Positions 30,236-40,939 of a DNA stretch of 64,000 nt are shown one piece after another; position 1 is the stretch's first letter, and each line of letters begins with the position of its first letter. The notes under the pieces were generated by a model. That model ran no database searches, had not been told where the DNA came from, and was given only the letters and a program-made list of their open reading frames with translations. Where the stretch lies: assembly GCA_021793295.1 (NCBI GenBank), contig JAJYTA010000005.1, forward strand, positions 1 through 64,000. The letters are read 5' to 3'. Source of the stretch: Actinomycetes bacterium. Its GTDB lineage: Bacteria; Actinomycetota; Actinomycetes; Jiangellales; Jiangellaceae. The translations under genes were made by a program, and so were the position numbers.

Positions 30236-31803
30236 GCACCGCCGAATGGCGCACGCTGCACCGACACACGCTCGTGGCGACCGCGATCGTCCTGACCGGG
30301 CTGGCCATGGCTGCCGGTGTGCCCACGGCCATCGGGATCGCGGCGGGCACGTCCGCACAGGTGGCGCTGGCTTGGGTGCTGCCGGGCGTGGCCGTGCTCG
30401 TCGGCGGCGGGGTCGCGGTGGATCATCTGCGGTGGCGGCGGACCCGCTACCGGGTGTCACCGACGTCGATGGAGCTTCGCCGGGGCATCGTCGTCGTGGC
30501 GAACCGGTCGCTGGCGCGCGAGCGCATCCGGTCGGTCGACCTCGGAGCGAGCCCTGCGCTGCGGATACTCGGGCTGGTCAAGGTGACCATCGGCACCGGG
30601 GACGGCCGTCAGGGCGGTGCCGGGGAGCAGACCCTCGTGCTCAACCCGGTGTCCCGGGACGAAGGTGAACGGCTGCGCACGCTGCTGCTCGATCGCGGTG
30701 ACCCGGCGTCCGGCGGGGAGCGGGCCGATCAGCCGTTGGCGACGTGGAACCCGGCGTGGACCGGCTACGCGCCGTTGTCGTTCCTCACGCCGCTGCTGGC
30801 CTCGAGCGCCGTGGGTGCGGTGTTCCAGGTGAGCGAGTGGTTCGGGCGGCAACAGGTCCCGATCCAGGTGACCCGGGACCTGGCCGAGGCGATCGGTCCG
30901 TGGGAGACACTGGCGGGACTCGTGGCCGGATTCGCCGTGGTCGGCGCGGTGGCGTCGTCGGCGTTGTTCGTCGAGGCGTGGTGGGGCTGTCGGCTCGATC
31001 GCGAGCCCAGTGGCACGTTGCGCGTTCGGCGCGGCCTGCTGACCACGCGATCGGTGAGCCTGGAGGAGCGCCGGATCCGCGGCGTCGAGGTCGTCGAGCC
31101 GTTGGGGGCGCGATCGGCCGGGGCTGCGCGGCTCGACGTCGTCGCGACGGGTATCTCCTCAGATCGCAAGAAGGAGCTCAGTGTGCTCGTGCCCGCCGCG
31201 CCGCGCCGGTTGGTCTGGGCGGTCGCGCGCGAGGTCGCTGGGTTGCCGGACGCGGTGGCGTTGCGCGCCCACCCGGTGCGGGCGCGGTCCCGGCGGCTGT
31301 GGCGCGCCGGTGTCGCGGTCGTGGCGATGGCCGCCGTCGTCGTGGCCGCGGCCGCGGGACCGCTGCCGCGATTCTGGACGTGGGTGATCGTCGGTGTCGC
31401 CGCGCTGGTCAGCGCGGGCGTCATCGGGCTGGCGTGGGACGGGTACCGCGGCCTGGGGCACGGCCTGGACGAGCGTCACCTGGTGGTGCGGCGGGGCAGT
31501 CTGCGGCGCTCGACCGTGTATCTGCAGCGCAGCGGGATCATCGGGTGGCGCATCCGGCAATCGCTGTTCCAGCGCCGTGCTGGGCTCATGACGTTCACCG
31601 CCACCACCGCTGCGGGCAGGGGCCGCTACTCGATCGTCGACGCCGACGAGCACGAGGGGCTGCAGTTCGCCGCCGGAGTCGTTCCCGGCCTGCTCGAGCC
31701 GTTATTGATCCGCGGCGGCGACGCCGGGGTCTCACTCCCAGCGGAACCACCGCGCCGCGGCGGCGAAGCCGACAACAGCCCAGGCGATCAGTACCGCGCA
31801 TGA
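30232..31803 (+). CDS. YdbT-like protein with multiple bPH2 domains
   Basis: A 523-residue membrane protein with paired TM helices preceding each of about three bPH2 modules, recognised by repeated segments such as RYRVSPTSMELRRGIVVV, LARERIRSVDLG, LRVRRGLLTTRSVSLEERRIRGVEV and VVRRGSLRRSTVYLQR. GTG 30232 overlaps the stop of the YdbS-like gene. The upstream continuation of this frame to 28756 is antisense to ctaA and is not coding. The last 24 codons overlap the 3' end of the convergent ABC permease gene by 72 bp. Confidence 0.8.
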   Translation: MSTAEWRTLHRHTLVATAIVLTGLAMAAGVPTAIGIAAGTSAQVALAWVLPGVAVLVGGGVAVDHLRWRRTRYRVSPTSMELRRGIVVVANRSLARERIRSVDLGASPALRILGLVKVTIGTGDGRQGGAGEQTLVLNPVSRDEGERLRTLLLDRGDPASGGERADQPLATWNPAWTGYAPLSFLTPLLASSAVGAVFQVSEWFGRQQVPIQVTRDLAEAIGPWETLAGLVAGFAVVGAVASSALFVEAWWGCRLDREPSGTLRVRRGLLTTRSVSLEERRIRGVEVVEPLGARSAGAARLDVVATGISSDRKKELSVLVPAAPRRLVWAVAREVAGLPDAVALRAHPVRARSRRLWRAGVAVVAMAAVVVAAAAGPLPRFWTWVIVGVAALVSAGVIGLAWDGYRGLGHGLDERHLVVRRGSLRRSTVYLQRSGIIGWRIRQSLFQRRAGLMTFTATTAAGRGRYSIVDADEHEGLQFAAGVVPGLLEPLLIRGGDAGVSLPAEPPRRGGEADNSPGDQYRA

Positions 31804-32490
31804 CCGCCACGGCAGGCCCGCGCCGTCGGCCAGCACCGAACGCAGCCCGTCGGCCAGGGCTCCGGTCGGGGTCGACTCGAGTACGGGACGGATGGCGGCC
31901 GGGAACTGCTCGAACGGGATGACGACGCCGCCGAGCACCAGAAGAAGCAGATAGACGAGGTTGGCCGCGGCCAAGGTGGCCTCGGCGCGCAGCGTGCCGG
32001 CCATGAGCAGGCCGAGCCCGGCGAATGCGGCGGTGCCGATGACGACGAGGATCACGACGGACACCGGCGATCCCTCGGGACGCCAGCCGAGTGCGAGGCC
32101 CAGCCCGCACACCAGCGCGATCTGCAGGGCTTCCACGACGCTGACCATGATCGCTTTGGCCGCGAGCAGCGCCCACCGCGGCAGCGGTGACACCGCCAGG
32201 CGTTTCAGCGCGCCGTACCGTCGCTCGTATCCGGTCGCGATGGCCAGTGAGGTGAACGCCGTGGACATGACCGACAGCGCGATGATGCCGGGGACGAGGA
32301 AGTCGACGCGCTCGTGGCCGGCGGTGTCGAACGCCGGTACGGCGCTCAGCAGAGCCAGCAGGACCACCGGGATCACGGCGGTCAACAGGAGCTGCTCGCC
32401 GTTGCGCAGCAGCAGCTTGATCTCGAAGGCGGCCTGAGCGACCAGCATGCGCGGCAGCGAGGCAGCGCCGGGAGCGGGAGAGTACGTCAT
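31732..32490 (-). CDS. ABC-2 type transporter permease
   Basis: A 252-residue permease with six predicted TM helices of the ABC-2/DrrB type (VPGIIALSVMSTAFTSLAIATGYERRYG; LAVSPLPRWALLAAK). Its ATG shares one base with the stop of the ATP-binding gene (TGATG), so the two make one exporter. In M. tuberculosis the equivalent pair lies between ctaA and sufR. The substrate is unknown. Its 3' end overlaps the convergent YdbT-like gene. Confidence 0.88.
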   Translation of the reverse strand: MTYSPAPGAASLPRMLVAQAAFEIKLLLRNGEQLLLTAVIPVVLLALLSAVPAFDTAGHERVDFLVPGIIALSVMSTAFTSLAIATGYERRYGALKRLAVSPLPRWALLAAKAIMVSVVEALQIALVCGLGLALGWRPEGSPVSVVILVVIGTAAFAGLGLLMAGTLRAEATLAAANLVYLLLLVLGGVVIPFEQFPAAIRPVLESTPTGALADGLRSVLADGAGLPWRSCAVLIAWAVVGFAAAARWFRWE

Positions 32491-33413
32491 CAGCGTGCCC
32501 GGCCCGTCGCCTCGAGGTAGATGTCTTCCAGGGATCGTCGTCCCACCTGCAGCCCTTCGGCGAGGATGTCATGGGTGGCACACCACGACGTCAACGTCGC
32601 CAGCAGGTGCGGATCCACGCTCGCGGTGACTTGGTAGCCGCCGGGTGTGACTTCGCGGACCTCCGCGGTCTCGGGCAGCGCCGCGCGCAGCGACGACAAG
32701 TCGAGACGAGGCGGGCCGCCGAAGGTGATGACTCCGTCGCCGACACCCGCGGTCAACTCCTGCGGGCTGCCCTCGACGGCCAGCCGGCCGGCATCGATGA
32801 TGACGACGTGGTCGGCGAGCTGTTCGGCCTCGTCGATCAGGTGCGTGGTCAGCACGACGGTGACGCCGTCGCTGCGAAGCTCGCTGATCAGGTCCCAGGT
32901 CGCGCGGCGTACATGCGGGTCGAGCCCGGCTGTCGGCTCGTCGAGGAACACGAGCTCAGGCCGCCCGATCAGCGCCGCCGCCAACGCGACTCGCTGCCGT
33001 TGGCCGCCGGAAAGCCGGCGCAACGGCGTGCCTGCGGACTGTCGTAGGCCGAGTCGCTCGATCAACTGGTCGGCGTCGAGGGGGGTGCGGTGCAGCCGGG
33101 CCAGGTGCGTGAGCATGTCGATGGCCCTCGCGCCCGGATAGAAGCCGGCGCCTTCTTGCAGCATGACGCCCACGCGTGGGCGCAAGACGGCCCCGTCGCG
33201 CAACGGGTCGCGGCCCAGAACCCGGACGCGGCCGGAGTCCGCGCGTCGCAATCCCTCGCAGATCTCGACCGTCGTCGTCTTGCCGGCGCCGTTGGGACCC
33301 AGCACCGCCGTGACCGCGCCGGCGGGGAACCGCACCGACAAGCCGTCGACGGCCGTCGTGTGGCCGTACCGTTTGACCAGTCCGTCGATGTCGACCGCGG
33401 GCGAGACGTTCAC
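32490..33413 (-). CDS. ABC transporter ATP-binding protein
   Basis: A 307-residue ATPase of the drug/lipid exporter class: Walker A GPNGAGKTT, signature LSGGQRQRVALA, Walker B LVFLDEPTAGLDP and H-loop LTTHLIDEAEQ. The C-terminal extension of about 80 residues after the nucleotide-binding domain is typical of DrrA-like subunits. It is translationally coupled to the permease. ATG start at 33413. Confidence 0.93.
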   Translation of the reverse strand: MNVSPAVDIDGLVKRYGHTTAVDGLSVRFPAGAVTAVLGPNGAGKTTTVEICEGLRRADSGRVRVLGRDPLRDGAVLRPRVGVMLQEGAGFYPGARAIDMLTHLARLHRTPLDADQLIERLGLRQSAGTPLRRLSGGQRQRVALAAALIGRPELVFLDEPTAGLDPHVRRATWDLISELRSDGVTVVLTTHLIDEAEQLADHVVIIDAGRLAVEGSPQELTAGVGDGVITFGGPPRLDLSSLRAALPETAEVREVTPGGYQVTASVDPHLLATLTSWCATHDILAEGLQVGRRSLEDIYLEATGRAR

Positions 33414-33465
33414 TCGGCGAGTTTCGCACGCAGCCGCGCGACGTACCGGACAGGGCCGTGCCGGT

Positions 33466-33675
33466 TCAGGGTTCGTCGACGGGGTCGTCGATCGCGTGGG
33501 GGTCGATCTCGTGGCGGGCCGGACCCACGACGAACGAGAGTGCGAACACCAGCAGGCCCACGCCGAAGAAGATCCACCCGATCATGCTCAGGTCGAAGGC
33601 GCCGGCGCGGTCGCTGACCGCCAGTGCCAGGATCAGGCCGAGCGCCATCAGGAAAATGCCGCGCCCCAGCGTCAT
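33466..33675 (-). CDS. small two-TM membrane protein (DUF6458-like)
   Basis: A 69-residue protein with two hydrophobic helices (about residues 5-22 and 29-50: GIFLMALGLILALAVSD, MIGWIFFGVGLLVFAL) and an acidic C-terminus rich in Asp/Pro. ATG 33675 follows GAGGTGAT by 6 nt. Small actinobacterial membrane proteins of this pattern are widespread and uncharacterised; the family name is from memory of the pattern. Confidence 0.65.
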   Translation of the reverse strand: MTLGRGIFLMALGLILALAVSDRAGAFDLSMIGWIFFGVGLLVFALSFVVGPARHEIDPHAIDDPVDEP

Positions 33676-33742
33676 CGGATCACCTCGGTTTCGGGATGTC
33701 TCCGGGATACCCGCGAGCTGCGGCGGCAAACGGCTGTGGAGG

Positions 33743-34423
33743 TCACGCGTGGCGCCAGACGTCGCGTGAGACGTGCTCCAGCACGCCGATCATGCGGTCG
33801 AGCGAAGCGGCGATGCCCGCGGCGTCCAAGCGCCCCTTTTGGAACGAGATCATGGTGTCGTCCTCGAATCGCCAGTTCCACCGCCCGGCCTGTTTGAGGT
33901 GTTCCAGCAGCGGCGGTTGCAGGACCTGTGCGACGAAAGCGTCGTCGGCGCATTCGACCGCGAACATCTCGTCGAACTCCGGATCGCCGGTCGCCACGTG
34001 CGCGCCGCCGAACCACGTCACCTTCTGAGCGCTCACCTTCGGGCTGAGCACGTGCCGGGCGGTGACGGACAGTGTCGGCACCGACGCCGGCAGCGGCAGC
34101 GCCCACACGGCGAACCGGTGGGGGATCGCGGTGTCGGCGTTGGGCGTCGGTTTGGCCGTGAACACATAGTCGAACGCGGCGAAGTCATGCCCGCGGTGGC
34201 TTCCCCGGACGACGTTGCGAGGATGCCCGGCGCGAGCACGGAAGGGCTCGCCGCGCCATCGCATGCCGATGTCGTCGTCCGTGGCAGCCAGGCTCCAGCC
34301 GCGCGCCCGGACGCCCTCGCGCATGGCCGAGGCGTGACGTCGTGCCGACCGGCGCGCACCGTGCACGCCCAGGCCGACGACACCGGCGATCACGATGAAC
34401 GCCGTCACGACGACGATTTCCAT
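33743..34423 (-). CDS. membrane-anchored protein of unknown function
   Basis: A 226-residue protein with one N-terminal TM helix (MEIVVVTAFIVIAGVVGLGV) and a soluble domain of about 195 residues without a recognised motif; the segment with FDYVFTAKP, WALPLPASVPTLSV and EFDEMFAVEC resembles actinobacterial DUF3137-type proteins, though this is not certain. ATG 34423 has AGGAGG 5 nt upstream; the frame opens 32 codons earlier without support. It is divergent from sufR. Confidence 0.6.
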   Translation of the reverse strand: MEIVVVTAFIVIAGVVGLGVHGARRSARRHASAMREGVRARGWSLAATDDDIGMRWRGEPFRARAGHPRNVVRGSHRGHDFAAFDYVFTAKPTPNADTAIPHRFAVWALPLPASVPTLSVTARHVLSPKVSAQKVTWFGGAHVATGDPEFDEMFAVECADDAFVAQVLQPPLLEHLKQAGRWNWRFEDDTMISFQKGRLDAAGIAASLDRMIGVLEHVSRDVWRHA

Positions 34424-34560
34424 CCCTACCTCCTGGAAGAACGGTTCCGGTTGGGTGGAGACGTTCCACGAAACGACTCGAGGCATGTATCGCCTCGAGT
34501 GGCCGTGAGCGGAGGGCACGTGCCGGTCAAGGTGGAGGTACAGAGGAGGTAAGGGTGACC

Positions 34561-34625
34561 TGCGTGACGCAACACACGATCAGCAGGTTGAGAGTCGCCC
34601 GGAAAAAGAGCACGATGGTGTTGTG
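34561..34625 (+). promoter_or_regulatory. putative sufR promoter with upstream palindrome
   Basis: TTGAGA (34588-34593), exactly 17 nt, CACGAT (34611-34616), then 6 nt to GTG 34623: a leaderless promoter. Just upstream, TGCGTGACGCA (34561-34571) is a 5-1-5 palindrome that could be the SufR operator. The promoter fit is good; the operator is a guess. Confidence 0.45.
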
Positions 34626-35371
34626 AAAAACACGCATGAGCAGGTGCCGGCGACGGGGAGCGGTCCCGTCGCCGCAGATGCTCATGCTCGCACGCGTGAG
34701 CGGGTGGCGCGTGCGGTGCTCGAGAACGGCCCGTCCACGGCGGCGGCACTGGCCGAGCTGATCGGCTTGACCCCGGCGGCGGTCCGTCGGCACCTGGACA
34801 CTCTGGTCGCCGAGGGCATCCTCGAGCCGCAAGAGGAGCGCGTCTACGGCCAACGGGGCCGTGGCCGGCCGGCCAAGGTGTTCGTGCTGACGCCCGAGGG
34901 TCGTGACGCCTTCGAGCATTCGTACGACGACCTCGCGGTCGGAGCGTTGCGGTTCCTGGCCGACACCGGCGGTGACGATCTGGTGCTGGAGTTCGCCCGC
35001 CGCCGCATCGCCGACTTGGAGGAGCGCTACCGCCCGGCGCTCGAGGCCGCAGCTCCGGAACGGCGTGCCGCCGTTCTCGCCGAGGTATTGTCGACTGATG
35101 GCTATGCTGCCTCGGTGCAGGCGGCACCGGTGGGCGGCGGCGAGCAGCTGTGTCAGCACCATTGCCCGGTGGCGCACGTTGCCGAGCAGTTCCCGCAGTT
35201 GTGCGAGGCGGAGACCGAGGCTTTCGCCCGGCTGTTGGACACCCACGTGCAGCGCATCGCCACCATCGCGAACGGCGAAGACGTCTGCACCACGCACGTT
35301 CCCGGAGTCCGGAGATCTCCGGCGCAGCACGACCTGATGCACGACACGAATCCGCGGAGAGGATCGCATAG

Positions 35372-35375
<4 letters not shown>
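34623..35375 (+). CDS. sufR: SufR iron-sulfur-sensing repressor
   Basis: A 250-residue regulator of the suf operon. The N-terminal winged helix ([21 protein letters not shown], then the beta wing [13 protein letters not shown]) is followed by a ligand domain with cysteines at 177, 181 and 194 and another at 222 (CQHHC...CEAE...VCTTH), suited to bind a [Fe-S] cluster. By family, holo-SufR represses suf and apo-SufR releases it. GTG start, probably leaderless. Its TGA overlaps the sufB ATG (ATGA), so repressor and operon are on one transcript. Confidence 0.93.
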
Positions 35376-36784
<1,409 letters not shown>

Positions 36785-36839
36785 GTGCTTGCTCACGAGC
36801 CCAGTCCCGAAGCCCACGGATGAAGATGGAAGCGAGTAG

Positions 36840-38036
36840 ATGAGCATCGATACGGCTCAGCACGGCCTGGTTGAGCACTCCCACGGCGCCGGCGCCGAGG
36901 CAGCGGAAGGGGCACTCGACCGCTTCGCCTCCTTCGACGTCGACGCCCATGAGGTACCCCGGGGTCGCGAGGAGGAATGGCGGTTCACGCCGATGTCGCG
37001 ACTGCGTGGACTGCACGACGACACTCCGCTCGACGGCAGTGTCGACGTCTCCGTCGACGCCGACCCGAAGGTGGCCGTGACGACGGTGGGCGCCGACGAC
37101 CCGCGCCGGGGCACGTCGACGTACGTACCTGTCGACCGGCCGAGCGCCCGCGCCTGGGCCAGTGCCGAGAAGGTCGTGGCTGTCGACGTTCCCGCCGACA
37201 CCGTCGTCGATCAGCCGACGGTGCTGACGTTGACGGGGCGGTCGGCCGAGCAGGGCGCGGCCGGCCACGTGGTCGTCACCGCGGGCCGGCACAGCAAGTC
37301 GGTGCTGATCCTGGAGTACCTCGGCTCGGCTGCGCTGGCTGACAACGTCGAGGTCGTCGTGGGTGACGGTGCCGAGCTGGTCGTCGTGACGGTGCACGAC
37401 TGGGACGACGACGCCGTTCACCTGTCGCACCAGCACGTCCACGTCGGACGAGACGCGACGGTGCGGCACGCGGTCATCTCCTTCGGCGGTGATCTCGTTC
37501 GCACCGGAACCACGCTGGACTACGCCGGCCCGGGCGGCGACGCGACGCTGCTGGGTCTGTACTACGTCGACGCCGGCCAGCACATCGAGAACCGCCTGGT
37601 CGTCGACCACAACACACCGAACTCCAGGAGCGACGTCGAGTACAAGGGCGCGCTGCAGGGCAAGGGTGCGCACGCGGTGTGGATCGGCGACGTGCTGATC
37701 CGCAAGCAGGCTCTGGGCATCAACACCTACGAGCTCAACCGCAACCTCGTGCTCACCGACGGCGCCCGCGCGGACTCCGTGCCCAACCTCGAGATCGAGA
37801 CCGGCGAGATCGAAGGCGCCGGGCACGCCAGCGCCACCGGCCGCTTCGACGACGAGCAACTGTTCTACCTTCAGGCGCGCGGGATCCCGCCCGAACTGGC
37901 CCGCAAACTCGTGGTTCGCGGGTTCTTCGCGTCGTTGATCAACCGCGTCGGCGTCCCGGCGATCTCCGAGCGGCTCATGGCCACCGTCGAGCGCGAACTG
38001 GCCGTGGCCGAGGAGCTCGCGGCCCAAGGCGCCTGA
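36840..38036 (+). CDS. sufD: Fe-S cluster assembly protein SufD
   Basis: A 398-residue partner of SufB. It contains REEEWRFTPMSRLRGL near the N-terminus, a beta-helix domain, the conserved RNLVLTDGARADSVPNLEIE, HASATGRFDDEQLFYLQARG with the conserved His, and a C-terminal GVPAISERL segment. It starts 55 bp after sufB with a weak AAGCGAG site. Confidence 0.95.
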   Translation: MSIDTAQHGLVEHSHGAGAEAAEGALDRFASFDVDAHEVPRGREEEWRFTPMSRLRGLHDDTPLDGSVDVSVDADPKVAVTTVGADDPRRGTSTYVPVDRPSARAWASAEKVVAVDVPADTVVDQPTVLTLTGRSAEQGAAGHVVVTAGRHSKSVLILEYLGSAALADNVEVVVGDGAELVVVTVHDWDDDAVHLSHQHVHVGRDATVRHAVISFGGDLVRTGTTLDYAGPGGDATLLGLYYVDAGQHIENRLVVDHNTPNSRSDVEYKGALQGKGAHAVWIGDVLIRKQALGINTYELNRNLVLTDGARADSVPNLEIETGEIEGAGHASATGRFDDEQLFYLQARGIPPELARKLVVRGFFASLINRVGVPAISERLMATVERELAVAEELAAQGA

Positions 38037-38094
38037 TGATGCTCCCTGCCAGCACTGCACTGACGAACTACGGACACGAAGGAACACCCACGAT

Positions 38095-38853
38095 ATGAGC
38101 AACCTGGAGATCCGCGACCTGCACGTGTCGGTCGAGACCGAGGCCGGCCCGAAGGAGATCCTGCGCGGTGTCGACCTCACGATCGAGAGCGGCCAGACCC
38201 ACGCCATCATGGGCCCCAACGGGTCGGGCAAGTCCACGCTGGCCTACTCCCTGGCCGGGCACCCCAAGTACACGGTCACCAGCGGCAGCGTCCGCCTCGA
38301 CGGCGAGGACGTGCTGGACATGACCGTCGACGAGCGTGCCCGGGCCGGGCTGTTCCTCGCCATGCAGTACCCGGTCGAGGTTCCGGGTGTGTCGGTGTCG
38401 AACTTCCTTCGTACCGCCAAGACCGCCATCGACGGCGAGGCGCCGAAGCTGCGTACGTGGGTCAAGGACGTCAAGGAGTCGATGCAGAACCTGGCCATCG
38501 ACGACGCTTTCGCCGAGCGCGACCTCAACACCGGCTTCTCCGGTGGTGAGAAGAAGCGGCACGAGATCCTGCAGCTCGAGCTGCTCCAGCCGAAGTTCGC
38601 CGTCCTCGACGAGACCGACTCCGGCCTCGACATCGACGCGCTGCGGATCGTGTCCGACGGGGTCAACCGCTTCACCGCGAACGGCGACAAGGGCGTGCTG
38701 CTGATCACCCACTACACGCGGATCCTGCGCTACATCAAGCCCGACTTCGTCCATGTCTTCGTCGGCGGGAAGATCGCCGAGGAGGGCGGCCCGGAGCTGG
38801 CCGACAAGCTCGAGGAGCAGGGCTACGTCGACTACGTCGGCGCGAGCGCCTGA
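38095..38853 (+). CDS. sufC: Fe-S cluster assembly ATPase SufC
   Basis: A 252-residue ABC-type ATPase that drives rearrangement of the SufB-SufD pair. Walker A GPNGSGKST, signature GFSGGEKKRHEILQ and Walker B AVLDETDSGLDID with the SufC-type ETDSG, plus H-loop ITHYTRIL. ATG 38095, 58 bp after sufD. Confidence 0.97.
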   Translation: MSNLEIRDLHVSVETEAGPKEILRGVDLTIESGQTHAIMGPNGSGKSTLAYSLAGHPKYTVTSGSVRLDGEDVLDMTVDERARAGLFLAMQYPVEVPGVSVSNFLRTAKTAIDGEAPKLRTWVKDVKESMQNLAIDDAFAERDLNTGFSGGEKKRHEILQLELLQPKFAVLDETDSGLDIDALRIVSDGVNRFTANGDKGVLLITHYTRILRYIKPDFVHVFVGGKIAEEGGPELADKLEEQGYVDYVGASA

Positions 38854-38904
38854 GTTGCGGATCGGTGCGCGGATGATCCGGTCTTCGATCCAGAGGAGCG
38901 CATC

Positions 38905-40173
38905 GTGGCACGTGAAGTGACCAGCCCGCTCGACGTGGACCGGGTCCGCAAGGACTTCCCGATCCTGCAGCGGCGGCTGGCCGGCGATCACCCCTTGGTG
39001 TATCTGGACTCGGCCAACACGTCACAGAAGCCGCAGCCCGTCCTCGACACACTCACCGAGCACTACACCCGCCACAACGCCAACGTGGCCCGGGCGGTGC
39101 ACCAGCTCGGTGAGGAGGCCACCGCGGCCTACGAGGGCGCGCGCGACACGATCGCGACGTTCATCGGGGCTCCCTCGCGCGACGAGGTGATCTTCGCCAA
39201 GAACGCCTCCGAAGCGCTCAACCTGGTGGCGAACACGTTGGCCAGCGGGCTGGCCGACGATCCGAGGTATCGCCTCGGCCCGGGCGACGACATCGTCATC
39301 ACCGAGATGGAGCACCACTCCAACATCGTGCCGTGGCAGCTCGCCGCTCAGCGCACCGGCGCACGGCTGCGGTGGTTCGGCATCACCGACGAGGGTCGAC
39401 TCGACCTCGCCCAGCTCGACGAGCTCATCACGCCCCGCACGAAGGTCGTCTCGCTCGTGCACCAGTCGAACATCCTGGGCACGCTCAACGACGTCGCGCT
39501 GATCGCCGCGCGCGCTCACGAGGTCGGTGCGCTGGTGTTGGTCGACGGTGCTCAGTCGGTGCCGCACATGCCGATCGACGTTCGCGAGCTCGGCGTCGAC
39601 CTGCTCGCTTTCACCGGACACAAGATGTGTGGGCCGACCGGCATCGGCGTGCTGTGGGGTCGCAGCGAGGTGCTCGACGCGCTGCCGCCGTTCCTCGGCG
39701 GCGGGGAGATGATCGAGACCGTGGCGATGGAGGGGTCGACGTTCGCGGCTGCTCCGCACAAGTTCGAGGCCGGCACGCCACCCATCGCCCAGGCGGTGGG
39801 GCTGGGCGCCGCGGCGGACTACCTCAGCGGTCTGGGCATGGCCCATGTCAACGCGCACGTGGAGTCCATCACCGCCTACGCGCTGAACATGCTCGCCGAC
39901 GTCGACGGCGTGACGATCATCGGTCCGGATTCACCAGTCGACCGCGGCGGCACCATCTCGTTCACCCTCGACGGCATTCATCCGCACGACGTGGGACAGG
40001 TCCTCGACGAGCACGGCGTGGCCGTGCGGGTCGGGCACCACTGCGCCCGTCCGGTCTGTGTGCGCTACGGAATACCAGCCACCACCCGCGCGTCGTTCTA
40101 TGTGTACACCACCACTGACGACATCGACGCGCTGGCCGATGGCCTGGAGCGGGTGAAGAGGTTCTTCGGGTGA
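38905..40173 (+). CDS. sufS: SufS cysteine desulfurase
   Basis: PLP-dependent class V aminotransferase fold, 422 residues, group II desulfurase supplying sulfur to SufU/SufBCD. The PLP lysine is in FTGHKMCGP (Lys 240) and the persulfide-forming Cys in VGHHCARPVC (Cys 380). EMEHHSNIVPWQ and the aldimine-pocket His are present. GTG with GAGGAG upstream. Its stop overlaps the sufU GTG (GTGA), linking donor and acceptor. Confidence 0.97.
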   Translation: MAREVTSPLDVDRVRKDFPILQRRLAGDHPLVYLDSANTSQKPQPVLDTLTEHYTRHNANVARAVHQLGEEATAAYEGARDTIATFIGAPSRDEVIFAKNASEALNLVANTLASGLADDPRYRLGPGDDIVITEMEHHSNIVPWQLAAQRTGARLRWFGITDEGRLDLAQLDELITPRTKVVSLVHQSNILGTLNDVALIAARAHEVGALVLVDGAQSVPHMPIDVRELGVDLLAFTGHKMCGPTGIGVLWGRSEVLDALPPFLGGGEMIETVAMEGSTFAAAPHKFEAGTPPIAQAVGLGAAADYLSGLGMAHVNAHVESITAYALNMLADVDGVTIIGPDSPVDRGGTISFTLDGIHPHDVGQVLDEHGVAVRVGHHCARPVCVRYGIPATTRASFYVYTTTDDIDALADGLERVKRFFG

Positions 40174-40625
40174 GCGACAGCCTGTACCAGGAGATCATCC
40201 TGGACCATTACAAGAACCCGCACGGGCGCGGGCTGCGGGAGCCGTTCGACGCCGAGGCTCACCACGTCAACCCCACCTGCGGTGACGAGATCACCGTGCG
40301 GGTGGCAACCGACGGTGCGACGCTGAACGACCTGTCCTACGACGGGCAGGGCTGTTCGATCAGCCAGGCCTCGGCCAGCGTGCTGTACGAACTGCTCAAC
40401 GGGCGGCGCATCGAGGACGCCTTCGCCGTCGAGAAGTCGTTCGTGGAACTGATGCAGAGCAAGGGCGCCATCGAGCCCGACGAAGCCGTCCTGGGTGACG
40501 GCATCGCCTTCGTCGGCGTGGCGAAGTACCCCGCTCGGATCAAATGCGCGCTGCTGTCGTGGATGGCGTTCAAGGACGCGCTGTCTCGCGCCGTAGCTAC
40601 GACCGAAGGAGGCTCACCCTCATGA
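40170..40625 (+). CDS. sufU: SufU zinc-dependent sulfurtransferase
   Basis: A 151-residue IscU-fold protein. Three zinc-ligand cysteines are visible in NPTCGDE, GQGCSISQAS and RIKCALLSW, with the insertion between the second and third Cys that marks SufU rather than IscU. It accepts sulfur from SufS. It overlaps sufS at its start and sufT at its end. Confidence 0.95.
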   Translation: MSDSLYQEIILDHYKNPHGRGLREPFDAEAHHVNPTCGDEITVRVATDGATLNDLSYDGQGCSISQASASVLYELLNGRRIEDAFAVEKSFVELMQSKGAIEPDEAVLGDGIAFVGVAKYPARIKCALLSWMAFKDALSRAVATTEGGSPS

Positions 40626-40939
40626 CAGCAACCGTTGATGTCGAAGACGTCAAGGAAGCCCTGCGTGACGTCGTCGATCCCGAACTGGGCATCAACGTCG
40701 TCGACCTCGGCCTGATCTACGGCGTGTCCGTCGACGACGACGGCGTCGCCACCATCGACATGACGCTCACCAGTGCGGCCTGCCCGCTCACCGACCTGAT
40801 CGAGGAGCAGGCGGCTGCGGCCACCGACGGTCTGGTGAACCAGTTGAAGATCAACTGGGTCTGGATGCCCCCGTGGGGCCCGGACAAGATCACCGACGAG
40901 GGACGGGAGCAGTTGCGGGCTCTGGGCTTCAACGTATGA
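40622..40939 (+). CDS. sufT: SufT/MIP18-family Fe-S maturation factor
   Basis: A 105-residue DUF59 domain protein (VKEALRDVVDPELGINVVDLGLIY; LTSAACPLTDLIEEQ with the conserved Cys; NWVWMPPWGPDKIT). It acts as an auxiliary factor for Fe-S protein maturation in Gram-positives. ATG 40622 overlaps the sufU stop (ATGA), and the stop overlaps the following HAD gene the same way. Confidence 0.93.
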   Translation: MTATVDVEDVKEALRDVVDPELGINVVDLGLIYGVSVDDDGVATIDMTLTSAACPLTDLIEEQAAAATDGLVNQLKINWVWMPPWGPDKITDEGREQLRALGFNV

